NCBI RefSeq assembly: GCF_037204085.1
Contig: NZ_JBBCBW010000013.1
Location: 62,001-126,000 of the forward strand
Source of the DNA: Variovorax sp037204085
Lineage (GTDB): Bacteria > Pseudomonadota > Gammaproteobacteria > Burkholderiales > Burkholderiaceae_C
DNA: 64,000 bases
Reading direction: 5' to 3'
Part shown: positions 1 to 9,421 of the stretch, one piece after another
Layout of the letters: every line of letters begins with the position of its first letter
Position numbering within the stretch: the first letter of the stretch is position 1
Notes under the pieces: generated by a model
What the model saw: the letters and a program-made list of their open reading frames with translations, nothing else
What the model was told of the DNA's origin: nothing
The model's database searches: none
Translations under genes and position numbers: made by a program

Positions 1-890
<890 letters not shown>

Positions 891-904
<14 letters not shown>

Positions 905-1508
905 TGCAGCAACGTCGAACGCGAGCGGCGACGACGGCCTCTGGCGCGCCGGCTGGTATCGCTTTGCAAAGGCGCTGCAATCGCCGAATTTCGGCCCTCG
1001 GCCCGCGGGCGCGCAGACCGACCTGATCGTGCTGCATTCCATTAGCCTGCCGCCCGGCGAATATGGCGGCGATGCGGTGCAGCAGCTCTTCGCAAACCAG
1101 CTCGACTGGGACGCGCACCCTTACTTCCAATCCATTCGCGGCCTGCAGGTTTCCTCGCACTTCTATGTGCGGCGCAACGGCGAACTCTGGCAGTTCGTGA
1201 GCTGCGACGACCGCGCCTGGCATGCCGGCGTGTCGTCCTGGCGCGGCCGCGAAAACTGCAACGACGATTCGATCGGCATCGAACTCGAGGGCCTGGAAGG
1301 CCAGCCCTTCGACGAGGCCCAATACGAAACGCTGGCCAGCCTTTGCGCGGCGATTGCGCAGCACTACGCCATCGCTTTCATCGCGGGCCACGAGCACATT
1401 GCGCCGGGCCGCAAACAGGATCCGGGCGCGGGCTTCGATTGGCAATTGCTGCGCGGCCAACTCGGCTGGAGTCCGCGGATGTTTCCCGAACAGGTGCTGC
1501 CGCTCTAA
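891..1508 (+). CDS. ampD: 1,6-anhydro-N-acetylmuramyl-L-alanine amidase AmpD
   Basis: 205 residues, an Amidase_2 (N-acetylmuramoyl-L-alanine amidase) domain over nearly the full length. AmpD is a cytoplasmic zinc enzyme that removes the stem peptide from anhydro-muropeptides during murein recycling; its loss derepresses AmpC in many Gram-negatives. Visible family features are LIVLHSISLPP with the first zinc His, the central SSHFYVRRNGELWQFV and DRAWHAG segments, and the C-terminal AGHEHIAPGRKQDPG, which holds the second His and the Asp ligand. It has no signal peptide, as expected for AmpD rather than periplasmic AmiD. It overlaps pilR by 14 bases, so translation is probably coupled. Mpl, encoded at 13494, acts downstream in the same recycling route. 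Confidence 0.93.
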
Positions 1509-1728
1509 TTTTTTTAATCGCGCGGCGGCATGCGATGTGCCGTTCTTGCGCCGCAGCAATCTCTAAAATTTGGAGCGCGCCTCCAGCAACCATGCGCCTT
1601 GCAGGCCCAAATCCGCTTGCAAGCCACAGCCCGCGCGGGTTGCGCGACCATAGGCCAGTATTCATGGGGCATCGCTGGCCGAGTGCCGCGCCCAAACAAA
1701 TACGCCGTTGTGTTGAATCTCTCAAAAA

Positions 1729-1744
1729 ACACTACATCTAGTGG
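1729..1744 (+). promoter_or_regulatory. NrdR box 1
   Basis: ACACTACATCTAGTGG resembles the published NrdR consensus acaCwAtATaTwGtgt. It begins 31 bases before box 2, about three helical turns, which is the usual spacing of paired NrdR boxes upstream of ribonucleotide reductase genes. It lies just upstream of the proposed -35 element. Confidence 0.85.
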
Positions 1745-1773
1745 TTGTAGACGCTTCGCACCCTAGATATAGT
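1745..1773 (+). promoter_or_regulatory. Candidate sigma-70 promoter of nrdA
   Basis: TTGTAG (1745-1750) and TATAGT (1768-1773) are separated by 17 bases, a good sigma-70 pattern. The -10 lies entirely inside NrdR box 2 and box 1 abuts the -35. NrdR binding would therefore block polymerase directly. Predicted start is near 1780, giving an 80-base leader. Confidence 0.72.
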
Positions 1774-1775
1774 GT
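1760..1775 (+). promoter_or_regulatory. NrdR box 2
   Basis: ACCCTAGATATAGTGT matches the NrdR consensus closely, especially its right half ATATAGTGT. It covers the proposed -10 hexamer of nrdA. Confidence 0.87.
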
Positions 1776-1859
1776 CTTCCGTCCGGTCATCACGCACCGG
1801 CGCAATGCCCCGCCAAGGCATTGCCACCCAACAAGAATTGCCACACCGAGAGGAAGCGA

Positions 1860-4772
1860 ATGCAAACAGCCCTGAACACCCCATCGACCCCGCGTGCCGT
1901 TCCCTCGACGCCGCAGCAGCAACGAGACACTGCTGGCTCGCCTACCGGTCAGAACCTCGCGCACTACCAGATCATCCGCCGCAACGGTGCCGTGGTTCCC
2001 TTCGAACCCAACAAGATCGCCATCGCGATGATGAAAGCCTTCCTGGCGGTGCACGGCACCCAGGGCGCGGCTTCGGCCAGCGTGCGCGAAACGGTCGACG
2101 CCCTCACGCAAGGCGTTATCCGCGCCATGGTTCGCTCGCGTCCGGGCGGCGGCACCTTCCACATCGAAGACGTGCAAGACCAGGTCGAGCTCGGCCTGAT
2201 GCGCGGCGGCCACCACGAAATTGCGCGCGCCTATGTGCTGTATCGCGAACGCCGCACGCAAGAGCGCTCCAAGCAAGGCACGCAGGAAACGCCGGCTGCG
2301 CCGCTACTCCACGTGCTGGACCGCGGCGAGCGCGTGGCGCTCGACCTGAACGAACTCAAGGGCCTGATCGAATCGGCTTGCGAAGGCCTGGGCGACGGCA
2401 TCAGCGCCGCGCCGATCGTCGCCGAGACGATGCGCAACCTGTACGACGGCGTGCCGCTCGACGAGGTGTACAAGGCCTCGATCCTGGCCGCCCGCACGCT
2501 CATCGAGAAAGACCCCGATTACACCTTCGCGACCGCCCGCCTGCTGCTGCACACGATCTTCAAGGAAATCATCGGCCGCGAAGTCATGCCCGCCGAGCGC
2601 GCGCAGACCTACGCCGACTACTTCCCGCAGTTCATCAAGAAGGGCGTCGAGAACGAACTGCTCGACGAGAAGCTGCTGCAGTACGACCTGCCCCGCCTGG
2701 GCGCGGCGCTCAAGGCCGAGCGCGACAACCAGTTCGACTACCTCGGCCTGCAGACGCTGTACGACCGCTACTTCCTGCACGTGCGCAAGTCGCGCATCGA
2801 ACTGCCGCAAGCTTTCTTCATGCGCGTGGCGATGGGCCTCTCGCTGAACGAAATCGACCGCGAAGCCCGCGCCATCGAGTTCTACGAAGTGCTGTCTTCG
2901 TTCGACTTCATGTCGAGCACGCCCACGCTCTTCAACGCCGGCACGCTGCGCTCGCAGCTGTCCAGCTGCTACCTGACCACCGTGCCCGACGACCTGGACG
3001 GCATCTACGAGTCGATCAAGGAAAACGCGCTGCTCTCCAAGTTTGCGGGCGGCCTGGGCAACGACTGGACCCGCGTGCGCGCACTGGGCAGCCACATCAA
3101 GGGCACCAACGGCGAATCGCAGGGCGTGGTGCCGTTCCTCAAGGTGGTGAACGACACCGCCGTGGCGGTGAACCAGGGCGGCAAGCGCAAGGGCGCGGTC
3201 TGCACGTACCTTGAAACCTGGCACCTCGACATCGAGGAGTTCCTGGAGCTGCGCAAGAACACCGGCGACGACCGCCGCCGCACGCACGACATGAACACGG
3301 CCAACTGGATTCCCGACCTCTTCATGCGCCGCGTGATGGAAAAGGGCACCTGGACGCTGTTCTCGCCGTCGAACGTGCCCGACCTGCACGACCTGTTCGG
3401 CGCCGACTTCGAGCGCGCCTACGTCGCCTACGAAGAAAAAGCCGCGCGCGGCGAAATCAAGCCCGCCCGCACCATCCAGGCGTCGGACCTGTGGCGCAAG
3501 ATGCTCACGATGCTGTTCGAGACCGGCCATCCCTGGATCACGTTCAAGGACGCCTGCAACGTGCGCTCGCCGCAGCAGCACGCCGGCGTGGTTCACTCGT
3601 CGAACCTGTGCACCGAAATCACGCTGAACACCAGCGACACCGAAACCGCCGTGTGCAACCTGGGTTCCGTGAACCTGCTGCAGCACCTGAAGGACGGCAA
3701 GGTCGACCAGGAAAAGCTCAAGCGCACGATCTCGACCGCGATGCGCATGCTCGACAACGTGATCGACATCAACTACTACGCCGTGAAGAAGGCGCGCGAC
3801 TCGAACCTGCGCCACCGTCCGGTCGGCCTGGGCCTGATGGGCTTCCAGGACGCGCTGTACGAACTGCGCATTCCCTACGCCTCGCAGGAAGCCGTGCAGT
3901 TTGCCGACGAGTCGATGGAAGCCATCTGCTACCACGCCTACTGGGCCTCGACCGAGCTGGCCAAGGAACGCGGCAAGTACTCGAGCTACAAGGGCTCGCT
4001 GTGGGACAAGGGCATCCTGCCGATCGACACGCTCGACCTGCTTGAAAAAGCCCGCGGCGGCTATGTCGAGGTCGACCGCTCGGCCACCCTCGACTGGGAC
4101 GCGCTGCGCCAGAAGATCAAGGCCGACGGCATGCGCAACTCCAACTGCGTGGCCATCGCACCGACCGCGACCATCTCGAACATCATCGGCGTCGACGCCT
4201 CCATCGAGCCGTGCTTCGGCAACCTCTCGGTCAAGTCGAACCTGTCGGGCGAGTTCACCGTGATCAACCACTACCTGGTGCGCGACCTCAAGCGCCTGGG
4301 CCTGTGGGACGACGTGATGGTGATGGACCTGAAGCACTTCGACGGTTCGCTGCGTCCGATCGACCGCGTGCCGCAAGACGTGAAGGCGCTTTACGCCACC
4401 GCGTTCGAAGTGGAAACCACGTGGCTCGTCGAAGCCGCCTCGCGCCGCCAGAAGTGGATCGACCAGGCGCAGTCGCTCAACATCTACATGGCCGGCGCAT
4501 CCGGCAAGAAGCTCGACGACACCTACAAGCTCGCATGGCTGCGCGGCCTGAAGACCACCTACTACCTGCGCACGCAGAGCGCGACGCACGCCGAAAAATC
4601 GACGGTGCAGTCGGGCCGCCTCAATGCGGTGTCGTCGGGCAGCGATGCACCTTCGGGCATGAGCGCACTCGACGCAGCGGCTGCCGCAGCAAAGGCGCAG
4701 ATGAACGCGATTCCCGCAACCGACATCGCGTTCTGCGGTGTGGACGATCCGACTTGCGAAGCGTGCCAATGA
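1860..4772 (+). CDS. nrdA: Class Ia ribonucleoside-diphosphate reductase, alpha subunit
   Basis: 970 residues. The large subunit reduces ribonucleoside diphosphates using a radical passed from NrdB. An N-terminal ATP-cone starts near residue 36 (YQIIRRNGAVVPFEPNKI), so allosteric dATP control is expected. The barrel has STPTLFNAG and SSCYL (one redox Cys), NLCTE with the proposed thiyl-radical Cys584, AVCNLGSVNL (partner Cys), the radical-transfer pair Tyr901-Tyr902, and a C-terminal CEACQ tail (Cys966, Cys969) for re-reduction. I chose ATG 1860 because GAGAGGA sits just upstream; an in-frame TTG at 1821 would add 13 residues without a ribosome site. Residues 1-32 are Thr/Pro/Gln-rich. Two NrdR boxes overlap the promoter, and nrdB follows after 178 bases. 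Confidence 0.96.
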   Translation: MQTALNTPSTPRAVPSTPQQQRDTAGSPTGQNLAHYQIIRRNGAVVPFEPNKIAIAMMKAFLAVHGTQGAASASVRETVDALTQGVIRAMVRSRPGGGTFHIEDVQDQVELGLMRGGHHEIARAYVLYRERRTQERSKQGTQETPAAPLLHVLDRGERVALDLNELKGLIESACEGLGDGISAAPIVAETMRNLYDGVPLDEVYKASILAARTLIEKDPDYTFATARLLLHTIFKEIIGREVMPAERAQTYADYFPQFIKKGVENELLDEKLLQYDLPRLGAALKAERDNQFDYLGLQTLYDRYFLHVRKSRIELPQAFFMRVAMGLSLNEIDREARAIEFYEVLSSFDFMSSTPTLFNAGTLRSQLSSCYLTTVPDDLDGIYESIKENALLSKFAGGLGNDWTRVRALGSHIKGTNGESQGVVPFLKVVNDTAVAVNQGGKRKGAVCTYLETWHLDIEEFLELRKNTGDDRRRTHDMNTANWIPDLFMRRVMEKGTWTLFSPSNVPDLHDLFGADFERAYVAYEEKAARGEIKPARTIQASDLWRKMLTMLFETGHPWITFKDACNVRSPQQHAGVVHSSNLCTEITLNTSDTETAVCNLGSVNLLQHLKDGKVDQEKLKRTISTAMRMLDNVIDINYYAVKKARDSNLRHRPVGLGLMGFQDALYELRIPYASQEAVQFADESMEAICYHAYWASTELAKERGKYSSYKGSLWDKGILPIDTLDLLEKARGGYVEVDRSATLDWDALRQKIKADGMRNSNCVAIAPTATISNIIGVDASIEPCFGNLSVKSNLSGEFTVINHYLVRDLKRLGLWDDVMVMDLKHFDGSLRPIDRVPQDVKALYATAFEVETTWLVEAASRRQKWIDQAQSLNIYMAGASGKKLDDTYKLAWLRGLKTTYYLRTQSATHAEKSTVQSGRLNAVSSGSDAPSGMSALDAAAAAAKAQMNAIPATDIAFCGVDDPTCEACQ

Positions 4773-4797
4773 CGCTTCAGTGAAGCGAGCGAGGTCC

Positions 4798-4855
4798 ATG
4801 CACAACGCGCGAACTCTCAGTCGATCACGGCATTGACTGACATCGCGCGATGCAT
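4798..4855 (+). repeat. Imperfect inverted repeat between nrdA and nrdB
   Basis: Three blocks pair in order: ATGCA (4798-4802) with TGCAT (4851-4855), CGCGCGA (4806-4812) with TCGCGCG (4843-4849), and TCAGTC (4817-4822) with GACTGA (4835-4840). That is 18 pairs, two small internal loops and a 12-base apical loop. No U-tract follows, so it is not a standard terminator. It could stabilise or cleave the nrdAB transcript or adjust the NrdA:NrdB ratio (inference). Confidence 0.6.
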
Positions 4856-4904
4856 GAGAGCAACATAACAACCACATAAATGGAGCGCGACGTGAACGAG
4901 CACT

Positions 4905-4932
4905 TTGCAACTCACATCGTTGCTCCGATAAT
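4905..4932 (+). promoter_or_regulatory. Possible internal promoter before nrdB
   Basis: TTGCAA (4905-4910), a 16-base spacer and GATAAT (4927-4932) resemble a sigma-70 promoter. It would start transcription near 4939, only about 12 bases before the nrdB ATG, leaving almost no leader. No NrdR box is seen here. A chance match is quite possible. Confidence 0.35.
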
Positions 4933-4950
4933 TGAGCATTGGATTTTTCT

Positions 4951-6123
4951 ATGTTGACCTGGGACGAAGAAGTCAAGCCCTCCTTACCAAAGGATATGCA
5001 ACAAGGATTGCAGCAACACCACGCATCGACCAGCGGCTTGCCCGCAGGCCGATCGGTGGACGCTCCGACTTCGTCGATTGCACAACCCACGGCCCCCGTC
5101 GCAGCGCAGCGCGTCAAGGCTTCCGACAAGCGCATCATCAACGGCCAGACCGACGTCAACCAGCTGGTGCCGTTCAAGTACAAGTGGGCTTGGGAAAAAT
5201 ACCTCGCCACTTGCGCCAACCACTGGATGCCGCAAGAAGTGAACATGACGCGCGACATCGCGTTGTGGAAAGACCCGAACGGCCTGACCGAAGACGAGCG
5301 CCGCATCGTCAAGCGCAACCTCGGCTTCTTCGTGACCGCCGACTCGCTGGCCGCCAACAACATCGTGCTGGGCACCTACCGCCACATCACGGCGCCCGAA
5401 TGCCGCCAGTTCCTGCTGCGCCAGGCTTTCGAGGAAGCGATCCACACGCACGCGTACCAGTACATCGTCGAGTCGCTCGGCCTGGACGAGAGCGAGATCT
5501 TCAACGCCTACAACGAAGTGCCGTCGATCCGCGAGAAGGACCAGTTCCTGATCCCGTTCATCGACGCCATCAGCGACCCCCACTTCAAGACCGGCACGCA
5601 CGAAACCGACCAGACACTGCTCAAGTCGCTGATCGTGTTCGCCTGCCTGATGGAAGGCCTCTTCTTCTACGTCGGCTTCACGCAAATCCTTGCGCTGGGC
5701 CGCCAGAACAAGATGACTGGCGCCGCCGAGCAGTACCAGTACATCCTTCGCGACGAGTCGATGCACTGCAATTTCGGCATCGACCTGATTAACCAGCTCA
5801 AGCTCGAGAACCCCGGTCTCTGGACCAACGAGTTCAAGGCCGAGATCAAGGCTCTCTTCATGAAGGCCGTCGAGCTCGAGTACAAATACGCCGAAGACAC
5901 CATGCCGCGCGGTGTGCTCGGCATGAACGCCTCCATGTTCAAGGGCTACCTGCGCTACATTGCCAACCGGCGTGCACAGCAGATCGGCCTCGAAACGCTC
6001 TTCCCGAACGAGGAAAACCCGTTCCCCTGGATGAGCGAAATGATTGACCTGAAGAAAGAGCGCAATTTCTTCGAGACCCGCGTGATCGAGTACCAGTCGG
6101 GTGGCGCGCTCTCCTGGGATTGA
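4951..6123 (+). CDS. nrdB: Class Ia ribonucleoside-diphosphate reductase, beta subunit
   Basis: 390 residues. Ferritin-like small subunit that houses the di-iron/tyrosyl radical cofactor and passes the radical to NrdA. Recognisable parts are TAPECRQFLLRQAFEEAIHT followed by HAYQYIVESLGL (metal ligands and the probable radical Tyr), the helix with FACLMEGLFFYVGF, LRDESMHCNFGIDLI (late Glu/His ligands), and the C-terminal tail ending VIEYQSGGALSWD that docks on NrdA. The ATG at 4951 has no good Shine-Dalgarno; an in-frame TTG at 4939 is no better placed. A start within the conserved core is excluded because residues from about 50 onward are conserved. It is probably cotranscribed with nrdA. No terminator was seen after it. 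Confidence 0.95.
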   Translation: MLTWDEEVKPSLPKDMQQGLQQHHASTSGLPAGRSVDAPTSSIAQPTAPVAAQRVKASDKRIINGQTDVNQLVPFKYKWAWEKYLATCANHWMPQEVNMTRDIALWKDPNGLTEDERRIVKRNLGFFVTADSLAANNIVLGTYRHITAPECRQFLLRQAFEEAIHTHAYQYIVESLGLDESEIFNAYNEVPSIREKDQFLIPFIDAISDPHFKTGTHETDQTLLKSLIVFACLMEGLFFYVGFTQILALGRQNKMTGAAEQYQYILRDESMHCNFGIDLINQLKLENPGLWTNEFKAEIKALFMKAVELEYKYAEDTMPRGVLGMNASMFKGYLRYIANRRAQQIGLETLFPNEENPFPWMSEMIDLKKERNFFETRVIEYQSGGALSWD

Positions 6124-6319
6124 ATCTTTCCGATAAGAATTAATGAATTCAAGAATTGCCCTCGCCACCGATCGCGCCGAAGAGCGCGGCATGGATAAGG
6201 GCTCAGGTGTTCATGGTGCTGGAGCACAGATTCCAACGCCATGAATCGCTTTGCGCTACCAACGTGCGCGGAGTGCTTCAATAGGTTGATTTTTTCAACT
6301 TGATCAAGGAGAAATAGAA

Positions 6320-6847
6320 ATGGCAACTGCAAAGAAAGCGCCGGCTAAGAAAGCCGCTGCAAAGAAGGCTCCGGCAAAGAAGGTCGCGGCCGCTAAGAAG
6401 GCTCCCGCCAAGAAGGTAGCTGCGAAGAAGGCTCCGGCCAAGAAGGTCGCAGCCAAGAAGGTAGCCGCCAAGAAGGCGCCTGCGAAGAAGGTAGCCGCAA
6501 AGAAGGCAGCTCCGGCAAAGAAGGCCGCTGCCAAGAAGGCTCCGGCGAAGAAGGCCGCAGCGAAGAAGGCTCCTGCCAAGAAGGCGGCGGCGAAGAAGGC
6601 TCCGGCGAAGAAGGCCGCTGCCAAGAAGGCCCCTGCGAAGAAGGCTGCCGCCAAGAAGGCTCCTGCCAAAAAGGCTGCGGCCAAGAAAGCCGCGAAAAAG
6701 CCCGCTGCCAAGCCTGCCGCTGCTGCCAAGAAGCCTGCTGCGAAGAAGGCCGCAAAGGCAGCACCTGCCGCAGCGCCTGCTCCTGCTGCGCAAACGACGC
6801 TGAACCCGCAGGCAGCCTGGCCGTTTCCGACGGCCAGCAAGCCCTGA
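6320..6847 (+). CDS. Histone H1-like Lys/Ala/Pro-rich DNA-binding protein
   Basis: 175 residues made almost wholly of Lys, Ala, Pro and a few Val. Units such as AAKKAPAKK recur from residue 3 to about 140, then an Ala/Pro-rich stretch leads to a short non-repetitive tail (TTLNPQAAWPFPTASKP). Strongly basic, no hydrophobic segment, no globular domain. Many Burkholderiales encode such proteins, resembling the tail of eukaryotic H1 and Chlamydia HctB; they bind DNA non-specifically and probably compact the nucleoid. An AAGGAG ribosome site lies 8 bases before ATG 6320. The gene is monocistronic and ends at a strong terminator. An upstream inverted repeat GTTGA/TCAAC (6285-6299) may be regulatory. 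The repeat number is likely to vary between strains. Confidence 0.85.
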   Translation: MATAKKAPAKKAAAKKAPAKKVAAAKKAPAKKVAAKKAPAKKVAAKKVAAKKAPAKKVAAKKAAPAKKAAAKKAPAKKAAAKKAPAKKAAAKKAPAKKAAAKKAPAKKAAAKKAPAKKAAAKKAAKKPAAKPAAAAKKPAAKKAAKAAPAAAPAPAAQTTLNPQAAWPFPTASKP

Positions 6848-6869
6848 GCTTCTCAGCGGCCTTGACGGC

Positions 6870-6905
6870 AAAAAGCCCGGCACCTCACGGTGTCGGGCTT
6901 TTTTT
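6870..6905. terminator. Bidirectional intrinsic terminator
   Basis: A 15-base stem (6870-6884 with 6889-6903, one G-U pair) with a TCAC loop is flanked by A5 on the left and T7 on the right. It can end the histone-like gene on the plus strand and the PfkB kinase gene on the minus strand. Confidence 0.92.
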
Positions 6906-6944
6906 ATGCACGCCGCCCGCACGGGCGAGCGAGCAAGCTGCAGC

Positions 6945-7847
6945 TCAGAGGCCCAGCGCCTTCTTGTCGATCTGGTAGTTCTGAGGCCCGCGCTGCGCGA
7001 TCTTGAGCGCGCCGATCCGGTTGCCAAGCGCCGCGCATTGCGCGAGCGGCCATTCCTTTTCCAGGCCGAACAGCAGCGCGCCGCGCCATGCATCGCCGCA
7101 GCCGGTGGGTTCGACCACCGCGGTCGGCGTTACGCCCGGCACGTGCTCGCGCTCGCCTCCGGTCCACACTTCGCAACCCTCGGCCGCCAGCGTGACCACC
7201 AGGCCGCGCACGCGCTTGGAGATTTCGGCCAGGCTCCAGCCGGTGCGCTGCGAAAGCATCTTTCCCTCGTAGTCGTTGACGACCACCCAGCTTGCCAAGT
7301 CGATGAAGTGCTTGAGCGCCTCGCCATCGAACATCGGCAGGCCCTGGCCCGGATCGAACACGAACGGAATGCCGGCGGCGGCGAATTGCTCCGCATGCTG
7401 CAGCATCGCTTCGCGGCCGTCGGGCGCGATGATGCCGACGCGGATGTCTTCGCGGGCGGCGATTTTCGTGAGGTGCGCCTGCTGCATCGCACCGGGGTGG
7501 AACGCGGTGATCTGGTTGTTGTCAACGTCGTTCATGATCATCGCCTGCGCGGTGAACGTGTCGTCGAGCTGGCGCACGAACTCGGTGCTGATGCCCAGCG
7601 TGCGCAGGCGCTCCAGGTAGTCGGCCCCGTCGCTTCCGAGCGTGGCCATCGGCAATGCCGTGCCGCCCAGCGCGTTGAGGCTGTAGGCGATGTTGCCGGC
7701 ACAGCCGCCAAAGTCACGCCGCAGGCCCGGCACCAGGAACGACACATTCAGAATGTGCAGTTGGTCCGGAAGTATCTGGTCGGCAAACCGGCCCTCGAAA
7801 GTCATGATGGTGTCGAACGCGAGGGAACCGCAAATCACTGCTGCCAT
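6945..7847 (-). CDS. PfkB-family carbohydrate/nucleoside kinase
   Basis: 300 residues, PfkB/ribokinase fold. It starts AAVICGSLAFDTIM, has the substrate/lid segment FGGCAGNIAYSLNALGG and the C-terminal family signature in the form PTGCGDAWRGALLFGL, where Asp of GCGD is the catalytic base and the usual first Gly-Ala is Gly-Cys. It phosphorylates a hydroxymethyl group on a sugar or nucleoside with ATP. The substrate cannot be read from sequence; the N-terminal half looks more like adenosine kinase-type members than fructokinase. It is last in a minus-strand run after the zinc-ribbon protein (67-base gap) and ends near a bidirectional terminator. Confidence 0.85.
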   Translation of the reverse strand: MAAVICGSLAFDTIMTFEGRFADQILPDQLHILNVSFLVPGLRRDFGGCAGNIAYSLNALGGTALPMATLGSDGADYLERLRTLGISTEFVRQLDDTFTAQAMIMNDVDNNQITAFHPGAMQQAHLTKIAAREDIRVGIIAPDGREAMLQHAEQFAAAGIPFVFDPGQGLPMFDGEALKHFIDLASWVVVNDYEGKMLSQRTGWSLAEISKRVRGLVVTLAAEGCEVWTGGEREHVPGVTPTAVVEPTGCGDAWRGALLFGLEKEWPLAQCAALGNRIGALKIAQRGPQNYQIDKKALGL

Positions 7848-7914
7848 GGTGAGCCGTTGGTTGAAGGGTGAATGAATGAATGAACGAGGCGCGGGCCGAG
7901 CCCAAACCTAGGGA

Positions 7915-9348
7915 TCAAGGATAGAACGCTTCCACGCGATAGCCTGCAATGGGCGGCAGCGTCGCCGCCTCCGTTGCGGACAACGTGAGCGGCAGCGATG
8001 TGGCCTGGTCGGAGCGCGCTGCGAGCACCGTCGGCGCACCATAGTCCGCCGCCGTGAGCACGCGCCGCACCACTGCCCGCTCCTGCGTGTCGAGCAGCGA
8101 AAGCTCGATGGCCGGCATGGCGAGCGGAACCGTGGCCCCATTGCGCAAGGTAAAGCTGAGCCGATAGTCGTTGTTGCCGGTCTTCTCGCGAGCGAAGGCG
8201 GCGCCTTCGATCACGATGTCGCCGATCTGGCGCAACGCCGTGAGTTCGCAGCCGGTCAACCGGCACATGGCGGCGAATGCGGGGCGCAGGTTCGGCTGGC
8301 GGGCCACGATGCCGTCGCGCTCGTGATGCAAGATCTGCGCGACGAACAGCACAACGGCCAGTACGGCGAAGAACCAAAGCGCAAATCGAATGGTGCCCCG
8401 CTGCCAGAACCCCTCGGTGCCACGATCGATCTTCTCGTCACCAGAGAAAGGAACCCTGTCCGAATCCTCCGCTTCGTGAAGCGGTGCCGGAAGCAGCAGC
8501 GGACTCGAATCACCGTCTTGCTCGCTCGCCTGCCTCACCATCGACGCCGAGGCCTTTGCGGCGGTGCGCTCGTCGCGCGCCTTGGCGCTCGCGATCTTGG
8601 CCGACTTGATGCGCGCCCGGCGCAGCGCCTTCTGCATCTGCACCTGGTCGCGGTCTTGCGCGGCCTCGTGCTTTTCGTCTTCGACGCTGGCCGATGCCGC
8701 CATTTCGCGAGCCTTGATGCGCAAGGCTGGCAAGGGAGGCGGCGGCGGGGGCGGCGGCGAAGGGGGTGCCGCAAGATTCAGGTCGATGTTCGGAAACGGC
8801 GGCAGCGAACTCGCGGGCGGCCGCCATTCGGGCTCGTTGGCTTCGAAGTCGGACCACAACTCGTCGGCGATGATTCCGTGCGCAGGCAATACGAAGGCAG
8901 TCGCGGACGACGTGGCAGCTGCTGCGGGACTTGGTGCCGGCGTCGGCGCAGGCCTGGTCTCGGGAAGCGGCGCAGGCGGAAGAAGCTCGTCCGTCTCTGC
9001 AGGCGACTCCGAAGGGGCAGTGTCCGATGCGTCGTCATGCTCCGGTTCGTCATCGAAGAAGTCCGCGTCTTCCACGGCACTCGAAGACTCCGGCACAGTC
9101 TGCTCGGCCGGTGAAGGCTGCCGTTCAGTCGGCCCGAGCTCCGCTTCGGCCTTTGCGGAAGGCTCCGTTGGAGGCGGAGGTGGAGCCGTCGGACCCGGGA
9201 CGCCGTCCGGCGCCTCGTGCAGATCGAGCGTGGCGTCGAACACATGGCTGCAGCGGCCGCAACGCACCCAGCCATCCGAGATGCGAAGCTGGTCGCGCAC
9301 CACCTTGAAGGTGGTGGCACAGGCGGGGCAACGCGTGACAAGGCTCAT
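7915..9348 (-). CDS. Zinc-ribbon and DUF3426 membrane protein
   Basis: 477 residues. The N-terminus is an MJ0042-type zinc ribbon with Cys7-x2-Cys10 and Cys30-x2-Cys33. A long low-complexity middle (about residues 40-300, rich in Pro, Ala, Glu and Ser) follows, then one transmembrane segment around WFFAVLAVVLFVAQIL and a C-terminal DUF3426 domain of about 130 residues on the far side. The family is widespread in beta- and gammaproteobacteria, usually next to prmA as here; its function is unknown. The topology suggests a cytoplasmic zinc-ribbon joined through the membrane to a periplasmic domain. Prm methyltransferase lies 73 bases upstream in the same orientation. Confidence 0.85.
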   Translation of the reverse strand: MSLVTRCPACATTFKVVRDQLRISDGWVRCGRCSHVFDATLDLHEAPDGVPGPTAPPPPPTEPSAKAEAELGPTERQPSPAEQTVPESSSAVEDADFFDDEPEHDDASDTAPSESPAETDELLPPAPLPETRPAPTPAPSPAAAATSSATAFVLPAHGIIADELWSDFEANEPEWRPPASSLPPFPNIDLNLAAPPSPPPPPPPPLPALRIKAREMAASASVEDEKHEAAQDRDQVQMQKALRRARIKSAKIASAKARDERTAAKASASMVRQASEQDGDSSPLLLPAPLHEAEDSDRVPFSGDEKIDRGTEGFWQRGTIRFALWFFAVLAVVLFVAQILHHERDGIVARQPNLRPAFAAMCRLTGCELTALRQIGDIVIEGAAFAREKTGNNDYRLSFTLRNGATVPLAMPAIELSLLDTQERAVVRRVLTAADYGAPTVLAARSDQATSLPLTLSATEAATLPPIAGYRVEAFYP

Positions 9349-9421
9349 GACCGGGCGATTGTAGGGTCGAGCCCCCGCCTCGCGAGCGGTGCGCGGCGGT
9401 GCGAAATCCCGGCCGCGCTGC

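Larger units (their letters stand above)
1509..1859 (+). other. Non-coding leader and regulatory region of nrdAB
   Basis: 351 bases between ampD and nrdA. No convincing gene is seen. The first ~200 bases hold only a small inverted repeat (TGGAG/CTCCA, 1571-1585). The last ~130 bases hold two NrdR-type boxes, a promoter and the ribosome binding site GAGAGGA (1848-1854), six to seven bases before the nrdA ATG at 1860. Confidence 0.7.

Noticed and set aside
1509..1728. Small genes upstream of nrdA
   Set aside because: Several short frames exist on both strands but none has a ribosome site or protein-like composition.
2304..5375. Open reading frame of about 1020 codons antisense to nrdA and nrdB
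   Set aside because: It is the mirror of a high-GC gene read in another frame; composition is His/Val/Arg-rich without any domain, and it lacks a ribosome site.
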